Shown here piece by piece: positions 49,649-58,918 of a stretch of DNA of 64,000 bases (positions are counted from its first letter, which is position 1; the number at the start of each line of letters is the position of its first letter). The notes below the pieces were generated by a model. It saw only the letters and a list, made by a program, of their open reading frames with translations, searched no databases and was not told the origin of the DNA. The position numbers and the translations under genes were made by a program. Origin of the DNA: Candidatus Avelusimicrobium pullicaecorum (lineage in GTDB: Bacteria; Elusimicrobiota; Elusimicrobia; Elusimicrobiales; Elusimicrobiaceae); NCBI GenBank assembly GCA_944322825.1, contig CALUQD010000002.1, positions 42,608 through 106,607 of the forward strand, in the 5' to 3' direction.

Positions 49649-50493
49649 TCGAGCGCTTTTTGCTGTGGGCGCTTTTAATCGTACTGGGGCTGGCGGCCGC
49701 GGCGCAGTTTACGTCGCCTATGGCGCGGGCGCTGGCCAGGCGCCAATCGTCCGACGTACACCTGACGGTACTAACGGCCCCCGCTATGGAGTTTACCTAC
49801 AATCCTTCTTCCCAAAAAGCGGTGGTGCGGGTAAGCGCGGAAAAAATAAACGCCAAAAACCGCACGAAAAAGCTCCCCCCCGCTAACGGCCGCTATTTTA
49901 TTCCGCGGCAGGCGAACCGAGATGACTATTGGAACGAATTTAAACAACTTCTTGCTTCCTGGCGCTATAATCCGCTGTTGGTATTGCGCCCGGTATGGGC
50001 ATATATCACCGCCTGGCACGACCGGCGGACCAATTTAACGCCGGCCGAATTTGCCCTATTGTGCATGGAGCTGACCCAATTGGATGCGGCGGATTTTGCC
50101 GTCCGGCTTCCGGCCGCCTCACGCAGTAAAAAAACCCGCACAGCGGACAAACAGGAATCCGTCCAGGATATGGCGCCGCTGGCGGTAAAAGACCGGCCCA
50201 TCGTAGTGGAGATTTACAACGCTTCGGGCAAGCGGGGCTTGGCGCTGGCTTTAACCCAATACCTGCGCGAACAAAACGAAAAAGGCCTGCTGCGCGTAGA
50301 TGTACTGCAATACGACAATTATCCCTCCTATCAAGAGGAGTCGTTTATCGTGGATTACAGCGACCGGCTGGTGCAGGTAAAACAACTCAGCCACGCGCTG
50401 GGAATAAACAGCGAAGTCAAGTCCGAATCTTCCCCCAATGCCATTTGCGATACGCGCATCGTCCTGGGGAAGGACTTTGAAATGCCGCTTTAA
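49618..50493 (+). CDS. Membrane-anchored LytR C-terminal-domain protein
   Basis: 291 residues. N-terminal membrane helix (FLLWALLIVLGLAAAA), a middle region of unknown type, and from about residue 195 a LytR_C domain: IVVEIYNASGKRGLALAL, then SHALGINSEVKS and DTRIVLGKDF. LytR_C domains often accompany LytR-CpsA-Psr glycan ligases but here no catalytic LCP domain is attached. The start overlaps the 3' end of the NadD-YqeK gene by 31 bp. It sits in the slot where YqeK/RsfS operons often carry an LCP gene. Confidence 0.82.
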   Translation: MEPSYQTRKIIERFLLWALLIVLGLAAAAQFTSPMARALARRQSSDVHLTVLTAPAMEFTYNPSSQKAVVRVSAEKINAKNRTKKLPPANGRYFIPRQANRDDYWNEFKQLLASWRYNPLLVLRPVWAYITAWHDRRTNLTPAEFALLCMELTQLDAADFAVRLPAASRSKKTRTADKQESVQDMAPLAVKDRPIVVEIYNASGKRGLALALTQYLREQNEKGLLRVDVLQYDNYPSYQEESFIVDYSDRLVQVKQLSHALGINSEVKSESSPNAICDTRIVLGKDFEMPL

Positions 50494-50542
50494 AATGCTA
50501 GACTAATTTTATTGCTGTAAAACCGTTTTATAGAGGTGGTAT

Positions 50543-51112
50543 ATGAATACAAAAGAACTCGTTTGCCTGGCGGCCCGGCTGGCCGACGGCAAAAAAGCCG
50601 AAGATATTAAAGTGATTGACCTGTGCGGCCTTTCCTCATTATGCGATTATATTTTAATCGTCACTGCCACCTCCAAACCGCACTTGGACGCCGTGGAAGA
50701 AGAAATCAGCAAAAAGCTCAAAGAGCAAGGCTACTATAAACTCAACCGCGACGGAGGCGACAGCAACCTCTGGCGTGTGAGCGACTACGGCGGTTTTCTG
50801 GCCCATATTATGACCCAGGAAGCGCGCGATTTTTACGCCTTGGACAAAATTTTTAGTTTCGGCAAAGAAATCGATTTTAAAGAACCCGTCAAAAAGGCGG
50901 TAAAAAAGAAGGCGGCCCCCAAAACCGCCGCCCCAAAAGTCGCAGCTGCCAAAAAAGCCGTCGCCAAAAAGCCAGCCGCTGCCAAAAAAACCGCAGTCAA
51001 AAAGACAACCGTCAAAAAAACGGCTGCAAAAAAGCCGGCCGCTACGAAAACAACTGTCAAAAAAACGGCCGTCAAAAAAACAACTGCCAAAAAAACCGCC
51101 AAGAAAAAATAA
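50543..51112 (+). CDS. rsfS: Ribosomal silencing factor RsfS with a histone-H1-like tail
   Basis: 189 residues. Residues 1-112 are RsfS (Iojap): KAEDIKVIDLCGLSSLCDYILIVTATS, RDGGDSNLWRVSDYGGFLAHIM, DFYALDKIF. RsfS binds uL14 and blocks subunit joining. Residues about 114-189 form a nearly pure Lys/Ala/Thr/Val/Pro tail of repeating KKTAVKK-, KKPAA-type units, strongly basic, like the C-terminal domain of histone H1 or HU-like tails. The usual protein ends near residue 115. SD GAGGTGG precedes the ATG; argS follows after 6 bp. Confidence 0.93.
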   Translation: MNTKELVCLAARLADGKKAEDIKVIDLCGLSSLCDYILIVTATSKPHLDAVEEEISKKLKEQGYYKLNRDGGDSNLWRVSDYGGFLAHIMTQEARDFYALDKIFSFGKEIDFKEPVKKAVKKKAAPKTAAPKVAAAKKAVAKKPAAAKKTAVKKTTVKKTAAKKPAATKTTVKKTAVKKTTAKKTAKKK

Positions 51113-51118
51113 TTCAAA

Positions 51119-52711
51119 ATGCTAGAAAAACTGAAACAAGACATTACTATTAAATTATCCAACGCGGACTACTTTAAAGGCTTTGAACTGCCCAAAGTAG
51201 AATTTTCCGCCGCGCCCGCCCATACCGGGGCGGATATTTCGCTGGTGTGGGCTATGTCCGCCGCCAAAAAAATGCGCAAAAACCCGCTGGAAATCGCCAA
51301 AGAAGCGTGCGTAGTGCTGCGCGAAATGACGGCGATTGCCGATGCGTCTGCCCTGCCGCCCGGATTTATCAACTTAAAACTGGAAGACAATTTCATCATC
51401 AAAACCGCTTCGGACCGCCGCATTAAAGACCGCGACGCCGAAAGCTCCAAACACAATATCCTCATTGAATTTGTGTCCGCCAACCCCACCGGTCCCTTGC
51501 ACGTAGCCAGCGGCCGCGGGGCCAGCCTGGGCGACAGTTTGGTCAAAATCCACCGCGCCTTGGGCTACTCGTGCGACAGCGAATACTACGTCAACGATGC
51601 GGGCAACCAGGCGGAATTGTTAGCGGTATCCGTCAAAGCACGCAAAGAAGGCAAAGAACCGCCCGAAAACGGCTACCACGGATCGTACTTAATTGACCTG
51701 GCCAAACGGATGCCGGCCGATTTGAAAGAAGAAGACTACGGCCGCTGGGCGATGGAAGAACTGATTAAAACCCAGCAGCAGGATATGAAAGATTTCCACG
51801 TGGACTTTACCCGCTGGTTCCGCGAATCGGACCTGCATAAAGAACACGCCCCCCAAAAAGCGCTTGAAAAACTGACCGAAGAAGGCTATACCTACGAAAA
51901 AGAAGGCGCCGTCTGGTTTGGTTCCACCAAAGACGCCGAAGCCCAGGACGATAAGGACCGCGTCCTCGTGCGCAAAGACGGCCGCCCGACGTACTTCCTG
52001 GCCGACATCGCCTACCATAAAAATAAATACGACCGTGGTTACGATACCTTAATCGATATTTTAGGAGCGGACCACCACGGCTATGTGCCGCGGATGAAAG
52101 CCGCCGTACACGCGCTGGGGAAAGAGGAAAGCTCTTTTGTACCGATTATCCACCAACTGGTGCACTTAACTGAACACGGCGAACAGGTTAAAATGTCCAA
52201 ACGCGCCGGGCGGTTTATCACCTTACGCGAACTGATGGACGAAGTAGGAACCGACGTTTGCCGGTTCTTCTTTGCCAGCCGCACCCCCAACGCCCATATG
52301 CTTTTTGATATGGACCTGGCCAAAAAACGCACCAACGAAAACCCGGTTTTCTACGTGCAATACGTACACGCACGCATTCATTCTATTTTTAAAGCCGCGG
52401 CCGAAAAAGGATTTACCGAATATACCGGCATCCTTACGCCGCTGGCCCCGCAGGAACGCGCCTTGCTGTTAAAATTGGTTTGGTTCAAACAAGTATTGCG
52501 CAACTGTGTGGCCGATTTAAGCCCCCACCACTTAACCGCTTATTTGATTGAGCTGGCGGGGTTGTTTCACGCGTTCTACGATACGTGCCGCGTACTGGAC
52601 GAAAACAACCCGGAATTGACTAAATCCCGCTTGTTTATCTGCCAGCGTGTGGCGGAACGCATCAAGAAAGGGCTCGAATTTATCGGCGTGAGCGCGCCGG
52701 AAGTGATGTAG
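51119..52711 (+). CDS. argS: Arginyl-tRNA synthetase
   Basis: 530 residues. HIGH-equivalent HVASG in PTGPLHVASGRGASLGD (family form HxGH altered to HVAS-G), ILGADHHGYVPRM, a VKMSKRAGRF KMSK signature, and the C-terminal anticodon-binding domain with FHAFYDTCRVL. The N-terminal Add-1 domain is present but short. It charges the tRNA-Arg of this same window among others. Last gene of the WecA-ArgS operon; no clear Shine-Dalgarno, so translation is probably coupled to rsfS. Confidence 0.95.
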   Translation: MLEKLKQDITIKLSNADYFKGFELPKVEFSAAPAHTGADISLVWAMSAAKKMRKNPLEIAKEACVVLREMTAIADASALPPGFINLKLEDNFIIKTASDRRIKDRDAESSKHNILIEFVSANPTGPLHVASGRGASLGDSLVKIHRALGYSCDSEYYVNDAGNQAELLAVSVKARKEGKEPPENGYHGSYLIDLAKRMPADLKEEDYGRWAMEELIKTQQQDMKDFHVDFTRWFRESDLHKEHAPQKALEKLTEEGYTYEKEGAVWFGSTKDAEAQDDKDRVLVRKDGRPTYFLADIAYHKNKYDRGYDTLIDILGADHHGYVPRMKAAVHALGKEESSFVPIIHQLVHLTEHGEQVKMSKRAGRFITLRELMDEVGTDVCRFFFASRTPNAHMLFDMDLAKKRTNENPVFYVQYVHARIHSIFKAAAEKGFTEYTGILTPLAPQERALLLKLVWFKQVLRNCVADLSPHHLTAYLIELAGLFHAFYDTCRVLDENNPELTKSRLFICQRVAERIKKGLEFIGVSAPEVM

Positions 52712-52740
52712 CCCGGAGTTTTGTTTACCAACGGAAAAAT

Positions 52741-52779
52741 AAAAATCTCTATCCCCCGGAAAGGCGGACGGAGATTTTT
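52741..52779 (+). terminator. Terminator after argS
   Basis: AAAAATCTC / GAGATTTTT with a large internal region. Confidence 0.75.
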
Positions 52780-52811
52780 ATTCTAGGCAGTCTATACAAA
52801 GGGGAACTTGT

Positions 52812-55800
52812 ATGAAGAAAATCATCCGCGTCATTTTGGCGTTTTTATTTTTCCCGCTGGCGGCCGGCGCCCAAAGCCTGCCCAAAGCCGAGGAAGCCTA
52901 CGCGCAGGGAAATTTTTCCCAAGCGCTTACGCAATACGAACAAATCATCCAAACCGCCACCGGCACCGACCGCCTGCAGGCGCAGCTGCGCAAAGCCGCC
53001 TGCCAGTACGGGCTGGGGGAATATATGAACGCGGCCCAAACGATGCTGTCTTACCCGCTTCCATCGGATGATTTATGGAAAGCCCGCTTTTTACTTTACC
53101 GCATCCAAATGGCCGAGCAAGTGGCCTGGAGGTACCCGGCCCTGATGAACGCAAACGAAGTGGTTTCTCAGGCCGGTTCCTCGCCGGAAGACTGGACCCA
53201 AAAACAATGGGACGAACAAATAGACAAAGATTACCAGACGCTTTGGGCCCTGCGCGCATTTTTAATTAATGCGTCGGTGGAAAGAGAAACGTTCATTTTA
53301 ACCGTCCAGGATACCGATACCCGCCGTATCCCTACCTTGTTTGACTTGGTCGTACAGAATTGGGTTTCTCGCCTGCAAACGCAAAATGCGCCCGTTCCCC
53401 TGGCGCGCGACAAAGCCACCGTTTATTTAGACGGCGCGGCCAAAGTCTTCCCTGCCAAACAGGCCCAGGCCGACCTCCTGGCCGACATTTTGGAAACCGC
53501 CTATTTATTGGACGGGAAGGGCCGCAAAGATGCCAAAATGTTTTGGCGCACGGACTATGTGTTGCTGCCGTTTGACAATCCCACACTCTTCACGCTGGAC
53601 AACCCGGAAAAAGCCCGCCAAAACGCGGTAGAGCAATTGGCCTTAATCAGCGGCTATACGCCGCAAAAAATGGGGTTTTGGAACAAGCTGAAAAAATACG
53701 TTGCGCCCGACGGGGCGGAATACGGCCGCGCGTATGCGGCGTACCGGGCGGCCCTGCTGCTTAACGATAACGACGACCCGGAAAACGCCCTTAAAATTTG
53801 TGAATACGCGGCGGAAAAATTGGGCGAATCGTACTATGTTTCCCTCTGTGCGCAGCTGGCCGGGCAAATCACCCAAAACCAATTATCTTTCCGCCCGCTG
53901 CCGGGGGCTTTCAACCCGCAAAACACCCGGTTGTCTTTTTCCGTACGCAACGCCGGGGATATTTACATACGCGTGTATAAAACATCCTTGGAAGAACTCC
54001 AACATTTATACCGCAAAACTTACCTCAGCAAAACCATCAACTCGTGGGATTTTCTGTACCAGTTAAACAGCCAAAACATCCCGTTCTTTTTGGACCGCGC
54101 GCCCCTTCAAATAGCACACGAAAAAGTATCGTACGAAAAACCGTACCGGCCGAAAGAAGTTTCTCTTTCGCTGCAGCCGCTGGACAAAGGGTTTTACATC
54201 GTGCTGGCCAGCTGGGATGAATCGTTCGACCCGCAGGCGGCCCCGGTACTGGGCACCGTCCTTAATATGACGGATTTAGCCTTGTTTGTTTCCGCCGGTA
54301 TCGAAGATAACCCGGATAAATACGCCGTATCGCTTTCGTCCAAAACGCGCACCTACCGCCCGGATGTATTCCGGTTCTACACCGTCAATTTAAAAACAGG
54401 CGAACCGGAGGGCGACGTGGATTTGGATATTATCTCGGCCTGGAACGGCACGCGCCAGCGCGGTTTTACACAGGCGGACGGGACTTCCACCTTGGCGCGG
54501 GATTTGGTTGTTTCGGCCGCGCAGGATAAATCCACTTCCCACTTTGTAAATGTTTTGGCGCAAAAAGAAGGCAACGCCGCCTTCACGCGCAACGCCGTGT
54601 ACGCCCGCTTTTATAACCGCCCCCCCGTGCGCTTGTATGCCCAGACCGACCGCGCTATCTACCGCCCCGGGCAAAAAGTGCAGCTGGCGGTCAACGCGTT
54701 CGAAACGCTCCCGCGCGGTTTAAGAGTACTGCCCAGCAAACGGGTGCAAATAGAAGTAACCAACGCCTCCGGCGAAAAAGTTTTCTCGGCAAACCCGACC
54801 TTAAACAATATGGGCACGGCGCAGGCGCAGTTTACGCTGCCGGACGAAGTAATGCTGGGTTATTTCCAAATCCGTGTACAGCTGGCCGCCAACGGGCGCA
54901 CCTTCCGCACCTACGGCAACTTCCAAGTGGAAGATTTTAAACGCCCGGACTACGAGCTGAGCCTTTCCGAACCGGTGAAAACGCTGGAATACGGCAAAGA
55001 GGCCGCTATAACAGGTCACGCCCAGTATTATGTAGGGGCCCCGCTGCAAAACGCCACCGTCAAATATACGGTAACGCGCCAGCAGTATGTGCCTCCTTTC
55101 TACTGGTGGCGCTACCTGCCGCCGGCAGCGGCGGAGCAAGTCGCCCAAGGGGAAACATCCACCGACGACAAAGGCGATTTTCATCTTTCGTTTACGCCGC
55201 AAAAAACAGAAAAAGCCGAAGATTTCGCCAAATATGTGGTGAAAGCGGAAGTATACGATGAAAGCGGCCGCGCGATTGAAACCTCCCGCACCTATACGGT
55301 CAGCGCACAGCCAAAATTATTTAAAGTGGAATTTGCACAAGGCTTCTACGATGCCAATACCGAAACCGCCAACTTTGCCAAAATCGATTTAACCGATGCG
55401 GACGGCAAATCCGTTTCGGGCAAAGTATCCGTACGGGTGGAACGGTTGGCCAACGAACTGCCCCAGCCGGACGATGAAGCGTTGCTCTACAAACCTTCGC
55501 TGGACGTATGGTACCAAAACGCCCGCGCGGAAAAAACAGCCTTCACCCGCGAATTAAATTTCAAGAAACCCGGCGAGCAAACGCTTTCTCTGCCAGCTTT
55601 GGAAGAAGGCGTCTACCGGCTGACGCTCAAAGAAAGCAAAACCTCGCCCCAGCAAATGGTGTTTGTAGTGGCGCAGGAACAGTCCGCCCTGCAGCTGCCG
55701 GATGTGACGCTCGTGCAGCACGCGCAGTACTACCCAGGCGAAACGGCCCGCATTTTATTGGGTTCCGGCGCGCTGAAAGGCTCCAAACGCGCGGAAGTAT

Positions 55801-58763
55801 TTTGGGGCGAAACATTCCTCACCCGCAAAGATTTGCTGCCCGGCGGCGTAAGCGTTTACGCTTTCCCGGTGGAGCAGGAAGCGCGCGGCGGCCTGGAGGT
55901 CACGTGGTTTGGCGCCAGCGATTATGCGTTCCACAGCGGCAATGCCACGCTCAACATTCCGTTTGACAACAAAGCACTCGGCGTCGTCATCGACGTGCCC
56001 AACGCCGTCCGCCCCGGCGAAGAAGCCGACTGGAAACTCTCGGTCAAAGATGCGTCCGGTGCGGCCGTCAACGGGCAGGCCAGCGTAACCGTGTACGACA
56101 AATCACTGGACTATTACGCCGCCAAAGAAAATCCGTTTACGTTCACCGCGCTGTACCCGCAAAACGTCCAGCAAGGGGATCGTTCCTCCAGCCAACAAGC
56201 CGGCTATACCACCCGCTATTCCAAGGTGGCGCCCGATACATATATCCAGCCGCCCGCCCTGCCGGCGCTTAATTTGAATATGCCGTACCGGCTGTACCGC
56301 ACGATGAATACCCGCGCGCTGGCGGCGCCGCAAATGAAAGCGGCCTACGCGGCGGGCGGAGCCGTCTTGGAATCTGCCGGCGTGGCAATGGATACCGCCG
56401 CCAGCGCCGACAACAGCCTCGTCTTTGCAAAAGAAGAAACGGCCGAAGCTCCTGCCGCCCCGGCTGAAACGGACGGCGCATCCGCCGACATACGGACGGA
56501 TTTTTCCGAAACGGCTTACTTTAATGCGGCCCTGCCGGTGGTCAACGGGCAGGCGGCGGTGCGCTTTACCCTGCCGCAAAGCGTCACGGCGTGGAACGTA
56601 TTGGGTTTCGTGCTGACGAAAAACGCCGATTTCGGCGCGTTCTCCGCGCAAACCGTCACCCGCAAAGACTTTATGGTCCGCGCCCAGCTGCCGCGCTTTT
56701 ACCGCGAAGGCGACAAAGGTGTCCTGCAAGCGGCTGTGACAAATCTGACCGACAAAAAATTATCCGCGGAAGTGGAAATTACCCTCACGCAAGATAATAC
56801 GCCGGCCAACGAAGCCTTTGGCATTTCCAAAGCCAAAAAGACGGTTTCCGTCGGCCCGAACGCTACGGAATTTGTATCGTGGGACGTAACCGTCCCGGCC
56901 AATCCGGCGCTTTACAGCGTCACGGTTACGGCCCGCAGCGGCAAAACCAGCGACGGCGAACAAAAAACGCTGCCCGTTTATCCGGGCAAAGAACGCCTGC
57001 TCGCTTCGGCCCATGTGGCGCTTAAAAACGGCGAAAACAACCTGGAACTGACCGAACTCAAAAACGTTTCGGACGCGGAACTCCAAACGGCCGCGCTGAC
57101 GTTAAACCCCAGCTTGGCGCTTTCGGTGCTCAATTCGATGCCCCAGGTGCTCTCCGTCCGGCACAACGATTTGGTTTCCGCGCTCAACCGCTATATACCG
57201 CTGGCGGTGGTCAACCAATTCTATACGCAATATCCGCAGCTTAAAGAAGCCGTGGCCAAACTGCCCAAACGCACGGGCGTTACCCCCTCGTGGAACGAAT
57301 CCGACCCGCTTCGCCTGGCGTTGCTCAGCCAAACCCCGTGGCTGCGCCAAGCGCAGGGCCAAGCGGCGCACACGGCGGATATCGTTGATTTGTTCAACCC
57401 GCAAATCGTGGCACAGCGCAAAGCCAAAGAGCTGGTACAAATCGCCAAATTCCAAAACAAAAACGGCGCGTTTGCGTGGTTCCCCGGCGGCCAGGACGAC
57501 GATTATCTAACGCTCTATGCGCTCAATGCGTTTGCGCAAGCGCTGGCCTACGGCGCCGACATTCCGCAGGAAACAGCCCAAAAAGCGTTTGCCTACATCG
57601 TGCCCCGTATCGAAAAGCGGCTGCAGGAGGACAAGTCCGGCTCGGAAACGGCGGTCGCCTATGCGCTGTATGCGGCGTATACGCTTTCATCCTTCCCGCA
57701 ACATTGGGCGCAAATGGCTGAGGCCAAGCCCTATATCAAACGCTGGGCGGACTATGCGGACCAACAGTCCCGCTTTATGACGGCGCTGGGCCAAACATAC
57801 GCCGCGGCCGTCTACCACCGCTTGGGCGACGACGTCAAAGCCAACCGATACCTGGATTTGGTGCTTGCGCGTATGAAACAAAACGACCTCACCGGTGCAT
57901 ACTTCGCGCCCGAAGCGCAAAGCTGGGTGTGGTACCGCGACACGCTTTCCACCCAAACCGTCACTTTGCGCACGATTTTGGAACTGCGCCCTCAGTCGGA
58001 CAAAATCGATCCGATGACCCAGTGGCTCTTGTTCAACCGGCAGGTGAACAGCTGGTCGGACCCGAAAGCCGCCGCACAAGCCGTGTTTACGCTGTTGGAC
58101 GTAATGAAGCACAAAGGAGCCCTGTCCCTGCCGGTGGAATATACCGTCAAGTGGGCGGGCGAAGAAAAGAAGTTCTCGTTTGAACCGGCGGACTGGACGG
58201 AAGACTTGCAGCTGGTGCGCCAAGGAAAAGAAATCACGTCCGGCGCCCTGCGCGCGCAGATCGAAAAGAAAGGCGTACTGACGGATTTCGCCTCGCTTAG
58301 CGTCGTGTACCAATCGGCCGAGGCCAAGGCCTCGCCTAAGGGGGTTCTCAACGTAACGCGCGAATACTTTACGCGCTTTACGCAGGACGGCGTGCAAAAA
58401 ATCCGCCCCGTGCAAGACTTAGGCGAAGTGGCCGTTGGCGACGAAGTGGAAGTCCACTTGACCGTCACCGCGGACAGCGCGTTTGAATACGTACTGCTGG
58501 CGGACCCGAAACCAGCCGGTTTTGAAACGGAAGAATTGATAAGCGGCTGGACGTACGACCCGCTTTACCTCTACCGTGAAAACCGCGACGAAACGACCAA
58601 TTTCTTCATCAACCGGCTGCCGGCCGGGAAGGTCACGCTGCGCTATGTGCTGCGCCCTACCTTAAAGGGCCGCTTCCACGCGCTGCCGGCGCAGGCGCAG
58701 TCGATGTATGCGCCCGAATACGGCGCACACTCGGCGTCCGAAACGCTGAAAGTCAGCCAATAG
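52812..58763 (+). CDS. Bacterial alpha-2-macroglobulin family protein without thioester
   Basis: 1983 residues. Signal peptide cleaved after Ala20 (no lipobox). Residues about 20-110 look like TPR helices (AEEAYAQGNFSQALTQYEQII). MG domains follow; PPVRLYAQTDRAIYRPGQKV near residue 605 is a classical macroglobulin strand block. The A2M central block (SVTAWNVLGFVLTKNADFGAF) is near 1260. The helical thioester-type domain begins near 1440, but where CLEQ is expected the sequence reads VLSVRHNDLVSALNRYIPL: no Cys-Gln thioester. The C-terminal MG10-like segment ends in LPAQAQSMYAPEYGAHS. Likely a periplasmic protease inhibitor or envelope structural protein of YfaS type. Terminators flank this single-gene unit. 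Confidence 0.92.
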   Translation: MKKIIRVILAFLFFPLAAGAQSLPKAEEAYAQGNFSQALTQYEQIIQTATGTDRLQAQLRKAACQYGLGEYMNAAQTMLSYPLPSDDLWKARFLLYRIQMAEQVAWRYPALMNANEVVSQAGSSPEDWTQKQWDEQIDKDYQTLWALRAFLINASVERETFILTVQDTDTRRIPTLFDLVVQNWVSRLQTQNAPVPLARDKATVYLDGAAKVFPAKQAQADLLADILETAYLLDGKGRKDAKMFWRTDYVLLPFDNPTLFTLDNPEKARQNAVEQLALISGYTPQKMGFWNKLKKYVAPDGAEYGRAYAAYRAALLLNDNDDPENALKICEYAAEKLGESYYVSLCAQLAGQITQNQLSFRPLPGAFNPQNTRLSFSVRNAGDIYIRVYKTSLEELQHLYRKTYLSKTINSWDFLYQLNSQNIPFFLDRAPLQIAHEKVSYEKPYRPKEVSLSLQPLDKGFYIVLASWDESFDPQAAPVLGTVLNMTDLALFVSAGIEDNPDKYAVSLSSKTRTYRPDVFRFYTVNLKTGEPEGDVDLDIISAWNGTRQRGFTQADGTSTLARDLVVSAAQDKSTSHFVNVLAQKEGNAAFTRNAVYARFYNRPPVRLYAQTDRAIYRPGQKVQLAVNAFETLPRGLRVLPSKRVQIEVTNASGEKVFSANPTLNNMGTAQAQFTLPDEVMLGYFQIRVQLAANGRTFRTYGNFQVEDFKRPDYELSLSEPVKTLEYGKEAAITGHAQYYVGAPLQNATVKYTVTRQQYVPPFYWWRYLPPAAAEQVAQGETSTDDKGDFHLSFTPQKTEKAEDFAKYVVKAEVYDESGRAIETSRTYTVSAQPKLFKVEFAQGFYDANTETANFAKIDLTDADGKSVSGKVSVRVERLANELPQPDDEALLYKPSLDVWYQNARAEKTAFTRELNFKKPGEQTLSLPALEEGVYRLTLKESKTSPQQMVFVVAQEQSALQLPDVTLVQHAQYYPGETARILLGSGALKGSKRAEVFWGETFLTRKDLLPGGVSVYAFPVEQEARGGLEVTWFGASDYAFHSGNATLNIPFDNKALGVVIDVPNAVRPGEEADWKLSVKDASGAAVNGQASVTVYDKSLDYYAAKENPFTFTALYPQNVQQGDRSSSQQAGYTTRYSKVAPDTYIQPPALPALNLNMPYRLYRTMNTRALAAPQMKAAYAAGGAVLESAGVAMDTAASADNSLVFAKEETAEAPAAPAETDGASADIRTDFSETAYFNAALPVVNGQAAVRFTLPQSVTAWNVLGFVLTKNADFGAFSAQTVTRKDFMVRAQLPRFYREGDKGVLQAAVTNLTDKKLSAEVEITLTQDNTPANEAFGISKAKKTVSVGPNATEFVSWDVTVPANPALYSVTVTARSGKTSDGEQKTLPVYPGKERLLASAHVALKNGENNLELTELKNVSDAELQTAALTLNPSLALSVLNSMPQVLSVRHNDLVSALNRYIPLAVVNQFYTQYPQLKEAVAKLPKRTGVTPSWNESDPLRLALLSQTPWLRQAQGQAAHTADIVDLFNPQIVAQRKAKELVQIAKFQNKNGAFAWFPGGQDDDYLTLYALNAFAQALAYGADIPQETAQKAFAYIVPRIEKRLQEDKSGSETAVAYALYAAYTLSSFPQHWAQMAEAKPYIKRWADYADQQSRFMTALGQTYAAAVYHRLGDDVKANRYLDLVLARMKQNDLTGAYFAPEAQSWVWYRDTLSTQTVTLRTILELRPQSDKIDPMTQWLLFNRQVNSWSDPKAAAQAVFTLLDVMKHKGALSLPVEYTVKWAGEEKKFSFEPADWTEDLQLVRQGKEITSGALRAQIEKKGVLTDFASLSVVYQSAEAKASPKGVLNVTREYFTRFTQDGVQKIRPVQDLGEVAVGDEVEVHLTVTADSAFEYVLLADPKPAGFETEELISGWTYDPLYLYRENRDETTNFFINRLPAGKVTLRYVLRPTLKGRFHALPAQAQSMYAPEYGAHSASETLKVSQ

Positions 58764-58784
58764 CGCGGACAGAAATTGCGTTTT

Positions 58785-58813
58785 AAAAGCCCCGGTTAAA
58801 GCCGGGGCTTTTT
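58785..58813. terminator. Terminator after the macroglobulin gene
   Basis: AAAAGCCCCGG / CCGGGGCTTTT, 11-bp stem, followed by T. Confidence 0.92.
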
Positions 58814-58918
58814 CGCGCCGGATAGTACCGGTTCCGCCATCCAGCACGCCGCCTAAAAATTGCTTAAAAAAACGGCGGATAATATACTATAATGGAGGTA
58901 GCCTTTTAAGGAGTTTCT

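Noticed and set aside
50870..51112. A-rich repetitive DNA at the end of rsfS considered as a microsatellite or misassembly
   Set aside because: It keeps one open frame with a regular Lys/Ala pattern up to a stop just before argS, so it is treated as a real protein tail.
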